Source: Lautropia sp. SCN 69-89
GTDB lineage: Bacteria; Pseudomonadota; Gammaproteobacteria; Burkholderiales; Burkholderiaceae_E
Length of the DNA stretch: 64,000 nt
Assembly: GCA_001724855.1 (NCBI GenBank)
Contig: MEED01000032.1
Span: 1 to 64,000, forward strand
Reading direction: 5' to 3'
The position numbers were made by a program, and so were the translations under genes. A model generated the notes under the pieces. That model made no database searches and was not told the origin of the DNA. It saw nothing but the letters and a program-made list of their open reading frames with translations. This document shows positions 43,197 to 51,873 of this stretch, piece after piece (position 1 is the first letter of the stretch; each line of letters starts with the position of its first letter).

Positions 43197-44113
43197 ATCC
43201 GGCGCGGCCGTGCGGCGCCCGGCTTGCCGGGCGACTGCGGCGAGGCCTCGCCCGAGGCGTCGATCGACCACCCCGCTGCGGCGTCCTGTGCCAGGGCATC
43301 GGCCAGCCACGGCAGCGCGTCGCGCAACGCAGGCTGCAATGTCCACGGCGGATTGACGATGAAAACGCCGCTGCCGTGCAGGCCGAGCCCGTCGGGAGAC
43401 GGGGTGCGCACCGTCAGGGTCGCGTGCAGCCAGCGCAGGCCCGGCATCCGCGTGAGCCGGCGAACCATCTCCGCAGGCTCGCGCCGCTGCACCTGCGGAT
43501 ACCAGATCGCGTAGCAGCCGGTCGCGAATCGCACGAGCGCGTCGCGCAGCGTCGCGACCACGCGCGCGTAATCGCGCTTGTCCTCGTACGACGGGTCGAT
43601 CAGCACCAGCGCGCGCCGCGGCGGCGGCGGCAGCAGCGCCTTCAGCCCGTCGAACCCGTCGCCGGCCTGCATCCGCGTGCGCCGGGCCGCCTCGCGGCCG
43701 GCCTCGGCGACATTGCCGGCGAGCACGCGGCTCTCGGTCGGATGCATCTCGAAGAGCCTGAGCCGGTCGTCCGCGCGCAGGTGCGCGAGCGCGATGAACG
43801 GCGACCCCGGGTAGTGACGCAACGCGCCGTCGGGGTTCGCCGCGCGCACCGTCTCCAGGTATTGCGCGACGGGCACGGGCGCATCGGCTCGCGACCACAG
43901 CCGTCCTATGCCGTCGACGAATTCGCCGCGCTTCGCGGCCCATTCACCCTCGAGCGAATACAGCCCGGCCCCGGCGTGCGTGTCGATCACCCAGAACGGC
44001 GTGTCCTTCGCCGCGAGGTGGCGCAGCAGCTGCACCAGCATGACATGCTTGAGCACGTCGGCGTGGTTGCCGGCATGGAAGGCGTGGCGATAGCTGAACA
44101 TGCCCTCGATCAT
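43178..44113 (-). CDS. rlmJ: 23S rRNA (adenine-2030-N6)-methyltransferase RlmJ
   Basis: MFSYRHAFHAGNHADVLKHVMLVQLLRHLAAKDTPFWVIDTHAGAGLY. Confidence 0.93.
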   Translation of the reverse strand: MIEGMFSYRHAFHAGNHADVLKHVMLVQLLRHLAAKDTPFWVIDTHAGAGLYSLEGEWAAKRGEFVDGIGRLWSRADAPVPVAQYLETVRAANPDGALRHYPGSPFIALAHLRADDRLRLFEMHPTESRVLAGNVAEAGREAARRTRMQAGDGFDGLKALLPPPPRRALVLIDPSYEDKRDYARVVATLRDALVRFATGCYAIWYPQVQRREPAEMVRRLTRMPGLRWLHATLTVRTPSPDGLGLHGSGVFIVNPPWTLQPALRDALPWLADALAQDAAAGWSIDASGEASPQSPGKPGAARPRRIQFRPR

Positions 44114-44177
44114 GCCGGATCACGGCGTCGGCGGCGAGGATGGACGCGGCCGGCTCCGGCCGGCGCGCGTGTCCGCT

Positions 44178-44252
44178 CAGGCGCCGGCGTGCCCTGTCAG
44201 GCGCCGGCGTGCCCTGTCAGGCGCCGGCGTGCCCTGTCAGGCGCCGGCGTGC
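44178..44252. repeat. 20-bp tandem repeat (TCAGGCGCCGGCGTGCCCTG), about 3.7 copies
   Basis: direct reading; last copy overlaps 3' end of the adjacent CDS. Confidence 0.9.
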
Positions 44253-44905
44253 TCGCCCAGGCTCGCGCGCTCGTCGCGCATCGTGCGCCACGCCGCCCAG
44301 GCGAGCCAGGCCACAGCCACCGCACCCGCCAGCCCGACCAGCGCCTGGCCGACGAACGCCTGCTCGTCGAGCCGATAGCTGTTGCACAGGCGCGCGGAGG
44401 CCTCCTGGTAGAGGACCCCGGCGACGGCCATCATCGGCAGCACGTTGCCGAGAAAAAAGCCCTGCACCACCAGCCCCGCGGGCCGCCACGACAGCCGCAG
44501 CGCGGCGCCGCACAGCAGCAGCGCAAGCCACTTGGCCGCGTCGATGCGCGGGTCGGCCAGCGCCAGGTCGAGCAGCCGCGGAATCATCGACAACGCGAGC
44601 ACTCCCGCGGCCGCCACCAGGCCGGCGATGCCCAGCGCGTTCCAGCGGGCGATGCGGCTGCGCAGCCAGTCGGGGCACGCTGCCGCAAGGAGCGCACCCG
44701 CCGTGACCAGCAACGGGAACTGCGCCAGCATGTGCGTGGCCATCCCCGCTTCCATCGGCTTGCGCACAACAGGCAGCGCGAGCAGCGCGATGGCCGCGGC
44801 ACCGGCCAGCGCCTGCAGCCGAGGCGAGCACGCCGCAGCCATCCAGCCCGCACCGGCACGGCGCCGCCCGGCTCCACGCTGCGTCGCGGCGACCGGCTTA
44901 TCCAT
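44237..44905 (-). CDS. Multi-TM protein in the oxidase operon (assembly-factor-like)
   Basis: multi-TM; overlaps the sco1-like gene start. Confidence 0.55.
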   Translation of the reverse strand: MDKPVAATQRGAGRRRAGAGWMAAACSPRLQALAGAAAIALLALPVVRKPMEAGMATHMLAQFPLLVTAGALLAAACPDWLRSRIARWNALGIAGLVAAAGVLALSMIPRLLDLALADPRIDAAKWLALLLCGAALRLSWRPAGLVVQGFFLGNVLPMMAVAGVLYQEASARLCNSYRLDEQAFVGQALVGLAGAVAVAWLAWAAWRTMRDERASLGEHAGA

Positions 44906-45551
44906 GCGTATCCGCCGCCGCAATGGCGCGAGCGAAGCCGAGCGCCTCGTCGATGCGGTCGTAGTCGAAGATCCTGACCAGCCGCCCGCGCGGATCGACC
45001 ACCAGCAGCGCCGCATTGTGTTCGTAGCCGCCCAGCCCGTCGGGGATCACGACCACGCGGAACTGCCGCAGCAGCGGCGCCAGTTCGCGCCCATCGGCCA
45101 CCGTGGCGAAACGCCAAGTGTCGCCGCGCGCCTTCATCGTGGCCGCGTAGCGCGTGAGCGTCGGCAGGTCGTCGCGCGCGGGATCGAAGCTGATCGAGAG
45201 CAGCCGCACCTGCCCGCGCGCTTCGTCGCCGCCGCGCGCGCTCTCTGCACGGACGCGTTCCTGCAACTGCTGGAACGCGGTGCCCAGCGCGGCGCAGGCC
45301 GACCGGCAGTCGGTGTAGATGAAATCGACGATGGTGGCGGCGCCGTCGGCGGCCAGCAGTTCGGGCAACGCGCGCGGGCCGAGCCCCGGCACGAGCATCG
45401 CGACCGCAGGAGCCGGCACCGGCTCGCGCGCGACCTCGTGGCGCCGCGCGCCTTCTTCGGTGAAGGTGCGGAAGCCGTGCGTCAGCCACGCCCCCGACGA
45501 GACGACGAGCAGCGCGATGGCGGCGCTCGCCGCGGCCGTGCGCAGCATCAC
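44898..45551 (-). CDS. SCO1/SenC-like copper chaperone
   Basis: FIYTDCRSACAALGTAFQQL; Cys pair and thioredoxin-like fold. Confidence 0.82.
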   Translation of the reverse strand: MMLRTAAASAAIALLVVSSGAWLTHGFRTFTEEGARRHEVAREPVPAPAVAMLVPGLGPRALPELLAADGAATIVDFIYTDCRSACAALGTAFQQLQERVRAESARGGDEARGQVRLLSISFDPARDDLPTLTRYAATMKARGDTWRFATVADGRELAPLLRQFRVVVIPDGLGGYEHNAALLVVDPRGRLVRIFDYDRIDEALGFARAIAAADTHG

Positions 45552-45564
45552 ACGGCCCGCGCGC

Positions 45565-46032
45565 TCAGGCTGCGCGCGCCTTGCCCATGCGGGTCAGCGG
45601 GCGCGCGCGAAGGGTGCCGGCCTCGCTTCCGCTGCCCGGCGGGACGATGTCGGCGAGCGTGTGCGAGTCGAACGCCTTCAGGAAGCCCTGCAGCGCCTCC
45701 TGGACGATGCCGGTGAGCCTGCAGCTGCCGGTGAGCGAGCACTGGTTGCCGGTGCCGAAGCACTCGGTCAGCTGGAAGTCGGACTCCATGCTGCGCACCA
45801 CCGCGCCCAGGTTGATCTTGTCGGGCGGATGCGCGAGCCGCATGCCCCCGCCCTTGCCGCGCACCGTCTCGATCCAGCCGTTGAGCCCCAGCTGGTGCGT
45901 CACCTTCATCAGATGGGCCTCGGAAACGTCGTAGACGCGCGCGACCTCGGCGATGGTGCACAGGCGGTCGGGATGCTGCGCCACGTACATCAGCAGCCGC
46001 ATCGCGTAGTCGGTCATCATGGTCAGGCGCAT
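45565..46032 (-). CDS. nsrR: Rrf2-family regulator, NsrR-like
   Basis: MRLTMMTDYAMRLLMYVAQHPDRLCTIAEVARVYDVSEAHLMKVTHQL; Cys set ECFGTGNQCSLTGSC. Confidence 0.85.
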   Translation of the reverse strand: MRLTMMTDYAMRLLMYVAQHPDRLCTIAEVARVYDVSEAHLMKVTHQLGLNGWIETVRGKGGGMRLAHPPDKINLGAVVRSMESDFQLTECFGTGNQCSLTGSCRLTGIVQEALQGFLKAFDSHTLADIVPPGSGSEAGTLRARPLTRMGKARAA

Positions 46033-46059
46033 CTGGATTCTCCTGTCGCGTGGTGCCAG

Positions 46060-46665
46060 CTAGCGCGACTGCGAAGCCAGCGCCTTCAGCTCGGCGCCAC
46101 CCGCGAAGGGCGTGCTGCGCGCGCCGGCCCTGCGCTCGCGCTCGAACGACGCCGCATCGATCGCCGGCGCCTTGTTCGACCACTGGCTGCGAACCCAGCT
46201 CGCGATTGCCGCCAGTTCCGCGTCGGCCAGCTTGTCGAACGCGGGCATCGCACCGTTGTACTTCGCACCCGCCACCTCGATCTCGCCGGTGACACCGTGC
46301 AACAGGATATTCGAAACGACGCGTTCGTCGCCATTCACCCATTCCGATCCGTCGAGCGGCGGAAAGACGCCGGGCAACCCTTTGCCGGTCGGCTGGTGGC
46401 AGGCCGCGCAGTGCGCGGCGTAGAGCGCCTTGCCGTCGGCACCCTTCGTCGACACCGCGGGCGCGCCGGCCAGGTCGGCGACCGTGCGCCGGTCGCCCAG
46501 TTCGGGGCTGCCGAAAGACTCGGACAGCAGGAGGTACACCACGCCGAACAGCACCATCGCCAGGGTCACCGCTACAGCCGCCAACGGTATCGGACGAATG
46601 TATTCCGACGGCTCGGCATTCTCGCGCTGCTGGGCGCCGGTGGAGGCGCCCGGATCGTTCAGCAT
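46060..46665 (-). CDS. Membrane-anchored monoheme cytochrome c
   Basis: YAAHCAACHQPTGKGLPGVFPPL; single N-terminal TM. Confidence 0.87.
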   Translation of the reverse strand: MLNDPGASTGAQQRENAEPSEYIRPIPLAAVAVTLAMVLFGVVYLLLSESFGSPELGDRRTVADLAGAPAVSTKGADGKALYAAHCAACHQPTGKGLPGVFPPLDGSEWVNGDERVVSNILLHGVTGEIEVAGAKYNGAMPAFDKLADAELAAIASWVRSQWSNKAPAIDAASFERERRAGARSTPFAGGAELKALASQSR

Positions 46666-46708
46666 CTGCTTCCTCCGGATGCGCGCCGCGGGGGCACGGG
46701 CTGCCGGC

Positions 46709-47302
46709 TCATCGCGCCGCGGCTGCCGCGGGCAGCGCCGGGTAGGTCCGGTCGAGCGACTGCAGGTACCGGACCAGGTCGAGGGCTTCACGGGTGGCCA
46801 CCGTGACCTTGCCCGGCTCGCCGTAGCCCGGCGGCAGGTTCACCACGTGGTCGCCCTCTTCGGCCGCGTCCTTGTGCACGAACAGGTACCGGTAGGCGGG
46901 CATGTTCGATCCCTGCACGTAGGCGCGCGGCTGGTAGAGGTGGCCGAGATGCCAGTCCTGGCTCGGCTGGCGCGCCCCGATGTTCAGCAGGTCGGGGCCG
47001 GTGCGCATGGTGCCGAGCAGGTGCGGGTTGTCGTAGTAGTAGTCGGAGGGCACCGATGCGCGGCCCCAGCCGCGCTCGAAATCGGGCCCGAAATTGCGGT
47101 CGCGCGGCTGCTGGCTATGGCAGTAGACGCAGCCGTTGGCGATGTACAGCTGCCGGCCGCGCAACTGCTGCTCGGTATACGGCTTCAGCCCCTTGGCGGG
47201 CTCGAGGTCGCGCACCTGCAGGTACGGCAGCACCACGAGCGCCGCGGTGGCGATGCCGAGCGATGCGAGCGCGCCCCCGCCCAGCTTGAGTTCATTTTCC
47301 AT
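46709..47302 (-). CDS. cbb3 oxidase subunit II (CcoO)-like cytochrome c
   Basis: GRQLYIANGCVYCHSQQPRDRNFGPDFERGWGRASVPSDYYYDNPHLLGTMRTGPDL. Confidence 0.9.
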   Translation of the reverse strand: MENELKLGGGALASLGIATAALVVLPYLQVRDLEPAKGLKPYTEQQLRGRQLYIANGCVYCHSQQPRDRNFGPDFERGWGRASVPSDYYYDNPHLLGTMRTGPDLLNIGARQPSQDWHLGHLYQPRAYVQGSNMPAYRYLFVHKDAAEEGDHVVNLPPGYGEPGKVTVATREALDLVRYLQSLDRTYPALPAAAAAR

Positions 47303-48944
47303 GCGCGATCGCCCCGTCGGACGCATTCCAGAACAGCGCAGCTCCCGCGCGATGCGGCCCGAAGCGCAGCGCCATCGCGAAGAAGTGGCCGACGAACACC
47401 AGGTGGCCGAGCGTGAGCATCGCGCCGCCGATGCTGCGCCATTCGAGATACGGCATCGTGACCGCCACCGAGTCGATGAAGGGACGCGAGCCATCGAGCA
47501 TCGCGAGCCCCTGCAGCCAGCCTCCGACCGACAGCGGGATCACGTAGACGAGGCTGCCGATCACGGCCAGCCAGAAATGCGCGGTGATCAGCCGCGGGTA
47601 CGGCCACTCCCAGGCGAGCACGCGCGGCAGCATGAAGTAGACCGCGCCGAACATCACCATCGTGACGAACGAGTAGGCGCCGAGGTGCGCGTGCGCGACG
47701 GTGAAATGCGTGAAGTGCGCGACCTGGTTGACGCTGCGCAGGGCCTCGATCGAGCCCTCGACCGAGGACGCGAAGTACATCAGGCCGCCGAACATCATGA
47801 AGCGCAGCGTCGGCGAGTAGATCGCCAGGCCCATCCGCCCCCAGAGCGTTCCGCCCTGGTTGATGCTGAACGCGACCACCGGGATCACCATCATCACGCT
47901 CTGGACGATCGACAGCGTGGTGAGCCAGCCGGGCACCGGCCCGCCGATCAGGTGGTGGCCGCCGACCTGCGGATAGAAGAAGGCGAGCGTCCAGAACCCG
48001 AGCAGCGACAGGTTGTACGAGACGACCGGCCTGCCGAGCACCTTGGGCAGGAAGTAGTAGATCGCGCCCACGCTCACCGGCGTGAACCACAGGCCCAGCA
48101 CGTTGTGGCCGAACCACCAGTTGGTGGTCGCCTGCTGCACGCCCACGTGCACGCCGGGCAGGTTGGCCACCAGGAACAGCACCGCGACCCACAGCAGCGA
48201 CGCGACGAAGTACCAGACGCTGACGTACAGATGCTCGACCTTGCGGTTGGCCAGCGTATAGAGCGCAGGCAGGATGACCAGCGCGAAGCCGCCGAAAATG
48301 AAGACGTCGATCTGCCACGGAATCTCGAGGAACTCCATGCCGTCCGACCAGCCCGAGGCGATCGCGCCGATGCCGGCGGCCACGCCGGCGTTGAGGAAGG
48401 TGCCGCCGAGCATCGCCCAGCCGGCTCCGGCCAGCCGCGTGCGCAGCAGGCGTGGCAGCAACCACAGGATGACCGCGATACAGGCGTTCGAGACCCAGCC
48501 GTAGAACACGGCGTTCGTGTGCACCGCACGCAGGCGGCCGAAGGTGAGCCAGGCGTCGTCGGTGAGCCAGTCGGGCGCATGCAGCTTGATCGACGCGGTC
48601 AGCCCGGCGGCCGACCCGACGAGCAGCCACAGACAGGCGAAGGCCACGAACATGAAGACCGGGAACGCGCTCGAGCGGTCGGACTCGATGCGGTCGCGTA
48701 CCTCGCCGACGTCTGCGCCCCGGGGCGCGCCCAGCTGCGCGGTGGACGCGTCCTGCATCGCGTGGCGCGCCTCGTCGGTGAGCGCCGGGTCATCGACCTG
48801 GCCGATCTCTCCGCGCGCGAAGATGACACCGGCGCCTGCCGGGTTCTCGACCAGCAGCCCCTTGCGCAGCGACCATATGAACGCGAACAGCCCGAGGATC
48901 GACAGCAGGAAGGCCCCGAGCAGGCTCAGGATCGCGCTGTCCAT
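47292..48944 (-). CDS. cbb3-type oxidase subunit I (CcoN)-like with N-terminal CcoS-like segment
   Basis: N-term MDSAILSLLGAFLLSILGLFAFIWSLRKGLLVENP..GVIFARGEIGQVDD resembles CcoS; then CcoN-like core with RAVHTNAV, WWFGHNVLG, FFYPQVGGHHL, SSVEGSI, VAHAHLGA. Confidence 0.88.
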   Translation of the reverse strand: MDSAILSLLGAFLLSILGLFAFIWSLRKGLLVENPAGAGVIFARGEIGQVDDPALTDEARHAMQDASTAQLGAPRGADVGEVRDRIESDRSSAFPVFMFVAFACLWLLVGSAAGLTASIKLHAPDWLTDDAWLTFGRLRAVHTNAVFYGWVSNACIAVILWLLPRLLRTRLAGAGWAMLGGTFLNAGVAAGIGAIASGWSDGMEFLEIPWQIDVFIFGGFALVILPALYTLANRKVEHLYVSVWYFVASLLWVAVLFLVANLPGVHVGVQQATTNWWFGHNVLGLWFTPVSVGAIYYFLPKVLGRPVVSYNLSLLGFWTLAFFYPQVGGHHLIGGPVPGWLTTLSIVQSVMMVIPVVAFSINQGGTLWGRMGLAIYSPTLRFMMFGGLMYFASSVEGSIEALRSVNQVAHFTHFTVAHAHLGAYSFVTMVMFGAVYFMLPRVLAWEWPYPRLITAHFWLAVIGSLVYVIPLSVGGWLQGLAMLDGSRPFIDSVAVTMPYLEWRSIGGAMLTLGHLVFVGHFFAMALRFGPHRAGAALFWNASDGAIAHGK

Positions 48945-48977
48945 CAGCGCGGCCCGTATCGAAAGACCGACATCCGC

Positions 48978-49322
48978 TCAGGACTCATCGTTTTCTCCCC
49001 TCTTGTCGAGCAGTTCTTTCTTGTCTTCGACCTTCGCCCATTCGTCGGCGTCGGGCAGCGAGGCCTTGGTCTTCGTGATCGTCGGCCACTTCTTCGCCAG
49101 GGTCGCGTTCAGCCCGATGTAATCGAGCTGCGACTGCGGCACGTCTTCCTCGGTGGTGATCGCGTTGACCGGGCACTCGGGGATGCAGACCCCGCAGTCG
49201 ATGCACTCGTCCGGATCGATGACGAGCATGTTCTTGCCCTCGCGGAACGCGTCGACCGGACACACGTCGACGCAATCCGTGTATTTGCACTTGATGCAGG
49301 CTTCGCCGACGACGTGGGTCAT
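48978..49322 (-). CDS. fdxA: FdxA-like 7Fe ferredoxin
   Basis: [55 protein letters not shown]. Confidence 0.93.
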   Translation of the reverse strand: MTHVVGEACIKCKYTDCVDVCPVDAFREGKNMLVIDPDECIDCGVCIPECPVNAITTEEDVPQSQLDYIGLNATLAKKWPTITKTKASLPDADEWAKVEDKKELLDKRGENDES

Positions 49323-49386
49323 GGCGTGAAGAATGGGCGAAAAGAAGGGGGAGACCGGAAGGCCGGAACTATGAGACGCCGGAATT

Positions 49387-49409
49387 AAGATCGATACGTT
49401 GTATATCTT
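49387..49409. promoter_or_regulatory. NsrR-like 23-bp inverted repeat AAGATCGATACGTTGTATATCTT upstream of fdxA
   Basis: AAGAT-N13-ATCTT, same overall length as NsrR consensus. Confidence 0.55.
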
Positions 49410-49564
49410 ATAAACCCGCCGCCCGCCTGTCAAATCGACTCGCGCACTCCCCTCCGGCAGTCGCCCCCCCCCCGTGGCACGCGACGCCTGGCCGGCGCCA
49501 GCGCGCGTGCCCCACCCGCAGTGGCGGTAAAGTCTCGCGATCGACCCCCACCGAGGAGACCACC

Positions 49565-50578
49565 GTGCGCGTCCACCAGATCGAAGGCGACTGGGGCATC
49601 GAGCACCTGCGCATGTCGACCCGCCCCGACCCCGTGCCCGGGCCGGGCCAGGTGCTGCTCAGGATGCTCGCCTCGTCGCTGAACTACCGCGACCTGGTGG
49701 TGCTCGGGCGCGGCTACGGCAACTTCACCGGAACGCTGCCGCTGGTGCCGCTGTCCGACGGCGTGGGCGAGGTCGTCGCGGTCGGTGCCGGCGTCGAGCG
49801 CGTCGCGGTGGGCGATCGTGTCTGCCCGATGTTCTTTCCCGACTGGATCGCCGGCGATCCCGACCTGTCGCGGCTCACCCAGTCCCTGGGCGGACCGCTC
49901 GACGGCACGATGAGCGATTTCATGGTGCTGCCCGCAACCGGCGTGGCGCGCGTGCCGGCCGCGCTCGACGACGAACAGGCGGCTTGCCTGCCCTGCGCCG
50001 GCCTGACTGCCTGGCGCGCGCTGGCCGTGCTGGGCACGACGCGGCCCGGCGAGCAGGTGCTGATCCAGGGATCGGGGGGCGTGGCGCTGTTCGCACTGCA
50101 GTTCGCCAAGCTGTTCGGTGCGCACGTGACCGTCATCTCGTCGAGCGACGAGAAGATCGAGCGCCTGGTCGCGATGGGCGCCGACGCCACCGTCAACTAC
50201 TCGCGCACGCCCGACTGGGCGCGCGCCACGCGCGAGATCACCGGCGGGCGCGGCTACGACCAGGTCGTCGAGGTCGGCGGCGAGAAGACGCTGCCGCAAT
50301 CGCTGCGCTGCATCCGCCCGGGCGGCACGATCTCGATGATCGGCGTGCTCTCGGGCGCCGCGATGCAGGCCTCGCTCGGCCACGTCGTGACGCGCCAGGT
50401 GCGGCTGCAGGGCGTCACGGTGGGCACCCGCGACGACTTCGAGCAGATGTGCCGCGCGATCGCGCAGCACGGCGTCGCTCCGGTCGTCGACCGGGCCTTC
50501 GCCTTCGACGAACTGGTGCCGGCGTTCGAGCGGCTGAAGAGCGGCGCGCAGTTCGGCAAGATCTGCATCCGCCACTGA
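49565..50578 (+). CDS. Zinc-type NAD(P)-dependent alcohol dehydrogenase/quinone oxidoreductase-like
   Basis: MDR fold; [40 protein letters not shown]. Confidence 0.88.
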   Translation: MRVHQIEGDWGIEHLRMSTRPDPVPGPGQVLLRMLASSLNYRDLVVLGRGYGNFTGTLPLVPLSDGVGEVVAVGAGVERVAVGDRVCPMFFPDWIAGDPDLSRLTQSLGGPLDGTMSDFMVLPATGVARVPAALDDEQAACLPCAGLTAWRALAVLGTTRPGEQVLIQGSGGVALFALQFAKLFGAHVTVISSSDEKIERLVAMGADATVNYSRTPDWARATREITGGRGYDQVVEVGGEKTLPQSLRCIRPGGTISMIGVLSGAAMQASLGHVVTRQVRLQGVTVGTRDDFEQMCRAIAQHGVAPVVDRAFAFDELVPAFERLKSGAQFGKICIRH

Positions 50579-50611
50579 CGCGCACGCGCGGCGAGCGCGC
50601 GGCCGCGCCCG

Positions 50612-51733
50612 TCAGGCGTCGCCCCAGACCTCGCGCGCCGTCTCGATCACCAGCGCCAGCTTCGCGCGCTGCGCCTCGACCTGGATCACGTTGCCGTGCA
50701 CGGTCGACGAGAAGCCGCACTGCGGCGACAGGGCCAGCTGGTCGAGCGGCGCGTAGCGCGCAGCCTCGTCGATGCGCCGCTTCAGGTCGTCCTTCTTCTC
50801 GAGTTCGCCCAGCTTGGTGGTCACCAGGCCGAGCACGACGATCTTGTTCTTCGGCAGGAAGCGCAGTGGCGCGAAGTCGCCCGAGCGCGCGTCGTCGTAC
50901 TCGAGGAAGTAGGCGTCGACGTTCATTTCGGAGAGCAGCGCCTGCGCCACCGGCTCGTAGCCGCCCTGCGCCGCCCAGGTGCTCTTGAAGTTGCCGCGGC
51001 ACAGGTGGATCGCCAGCGTCATGCCCGCCGGCTTGTGCGCGGCGACGCGATTGATGAACTTCGCATAGCGGTGCGGCAGCTCGTCGGGGTCGTCGCCGCG
51101 CTGGCGCGCCGCCTCGCGCATCCTGTCGTCGCACAGGTAGGCGAGGTTCGTGTCGTCCATCTGCACGTAGCGGCAGCCCGCCTCGTGCAGCGAGCGCAGC
51201 TCGTCGCCGTAGGCGCGCGCCACGTCCTCGTAGAAACCGGGCTCGAGTTCGGGATAGTGCTCGCGGCTGATGCCGGCGCGCCCCCCGCGGAAGTGCAGCA
51301 TCGTCGGCGACGGGATCGTCACCTTCGGGGTCCGCCCCGCCGAGACCTGGCTCTTCAGGTACTCGAAGTCGGCGCGCTGGATGTCCTTCACGTGGCGCAC
51401 CTTGTCGACCACGCGGATCACCGGCGGCGCCAGCTCCTCGGTGCCGTCGGGCTTGCGCACCGTGACCGGGATGTCGGTCTTTACGCCACCGAGCTGCTGC
51501 AGGAAGTCGATATGGAAGTAGGTGCGCCGGAACTCGCCGTCGGTGATGCTCTTCAGGCCCACGTCCTCCTGGAACTTCACGATCTCGGCGATTGCGCGGT
51601 CCTCGACCTCGCGCAGGTGCGCCGGCGTGATCTCGCCCCTGGCCGCCTGCTCGCGCGCATCGAGCAGGTAGCGCGGACGAAGGAAGCTGCCGACGTGGTC
51701 GGCGCGGAAGGGCGGGGCGGTGCGGGCGGTCAT
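50612..51733 (-). CDS. MetE-like / 5-methyltetrahydropteroyltriglutamate-homocysteine methyltransferase family protein
   Basis: FRADHVGSFLRPRYLLDAR; GLVTTKLGELEKKDDLKRRI; LALSPQCGFSST. Confidence 0.87.
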   Translation of the reverse strand: MTARTAPPFRADHVGSFLRPRYLLDAREQAARGEITPAHLREVEDRAIAEIVKFQEDVGLKSITDGEFRRTYFHIDFLQQLGGVKTDIPVTVRKPDGTEELAPPVIRVVDKVRHVKDIQRADFEYLKSQVSAGRTPKVTIPSPTMLHFRGGRAGISREHYPELEPGFYEDVARAYGDELRSLHEAGCRYVQMDDTNLAYLCDDRMREAARQRGDDPDELPHRYAKFINRVAAHKPAGMTLAIHLCRGNFKSTWAAQGGYEPVAQALLSEMNVDAYFLEYDDARSGDFAPLRFLPKNKIVVLGLVTTKLGELEKKDDLKRRIDEAARYAPLDQLALSPQCGFSSTVHGNVIQVEAQRAKLALVIETAREVWGDA

Positions 51734-51873
51734 GGCATGTTCCCTGGCATGGGCGACTGAAAGCACGAAGCCTAGCGCAAACCGCCCGCACGAGCCCCCG
51801 CCTGCACGGGCGACCGGCGCGCCGGTACACTTGCGCGTCAGGCGCGACGGGGATCGGTCAGGGTCCGCGAAAG

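Noticed and set aside
44178-44252. CRISPR array
   Set aside because: 20-bp units are contiguous with no unique spacers and no cas genes; simple tandem repeat.
47292-48944. Calling subunit I a nitric oxide reductase because of NsrR linkage
   Set aside because: The Tyr six residues before the CuB His pair and other C-family residues are retained, favouring O2 reduction; kept as an open question only.
47136-49388. 750-aa forward ORF antisense to the oxidase operon
   Set aside because: Compositionally biased antisense frame; oxidase and ferredoxin genes on the reverse strand carry cofactor motifs.
49464-49473. Run of 10 C as a phase-variable tract
   Set aside because: Lies intergenically, not in a coding start or an evident promoter spacer of the neighbouring adh; no supporting evidence beyond the run itself.
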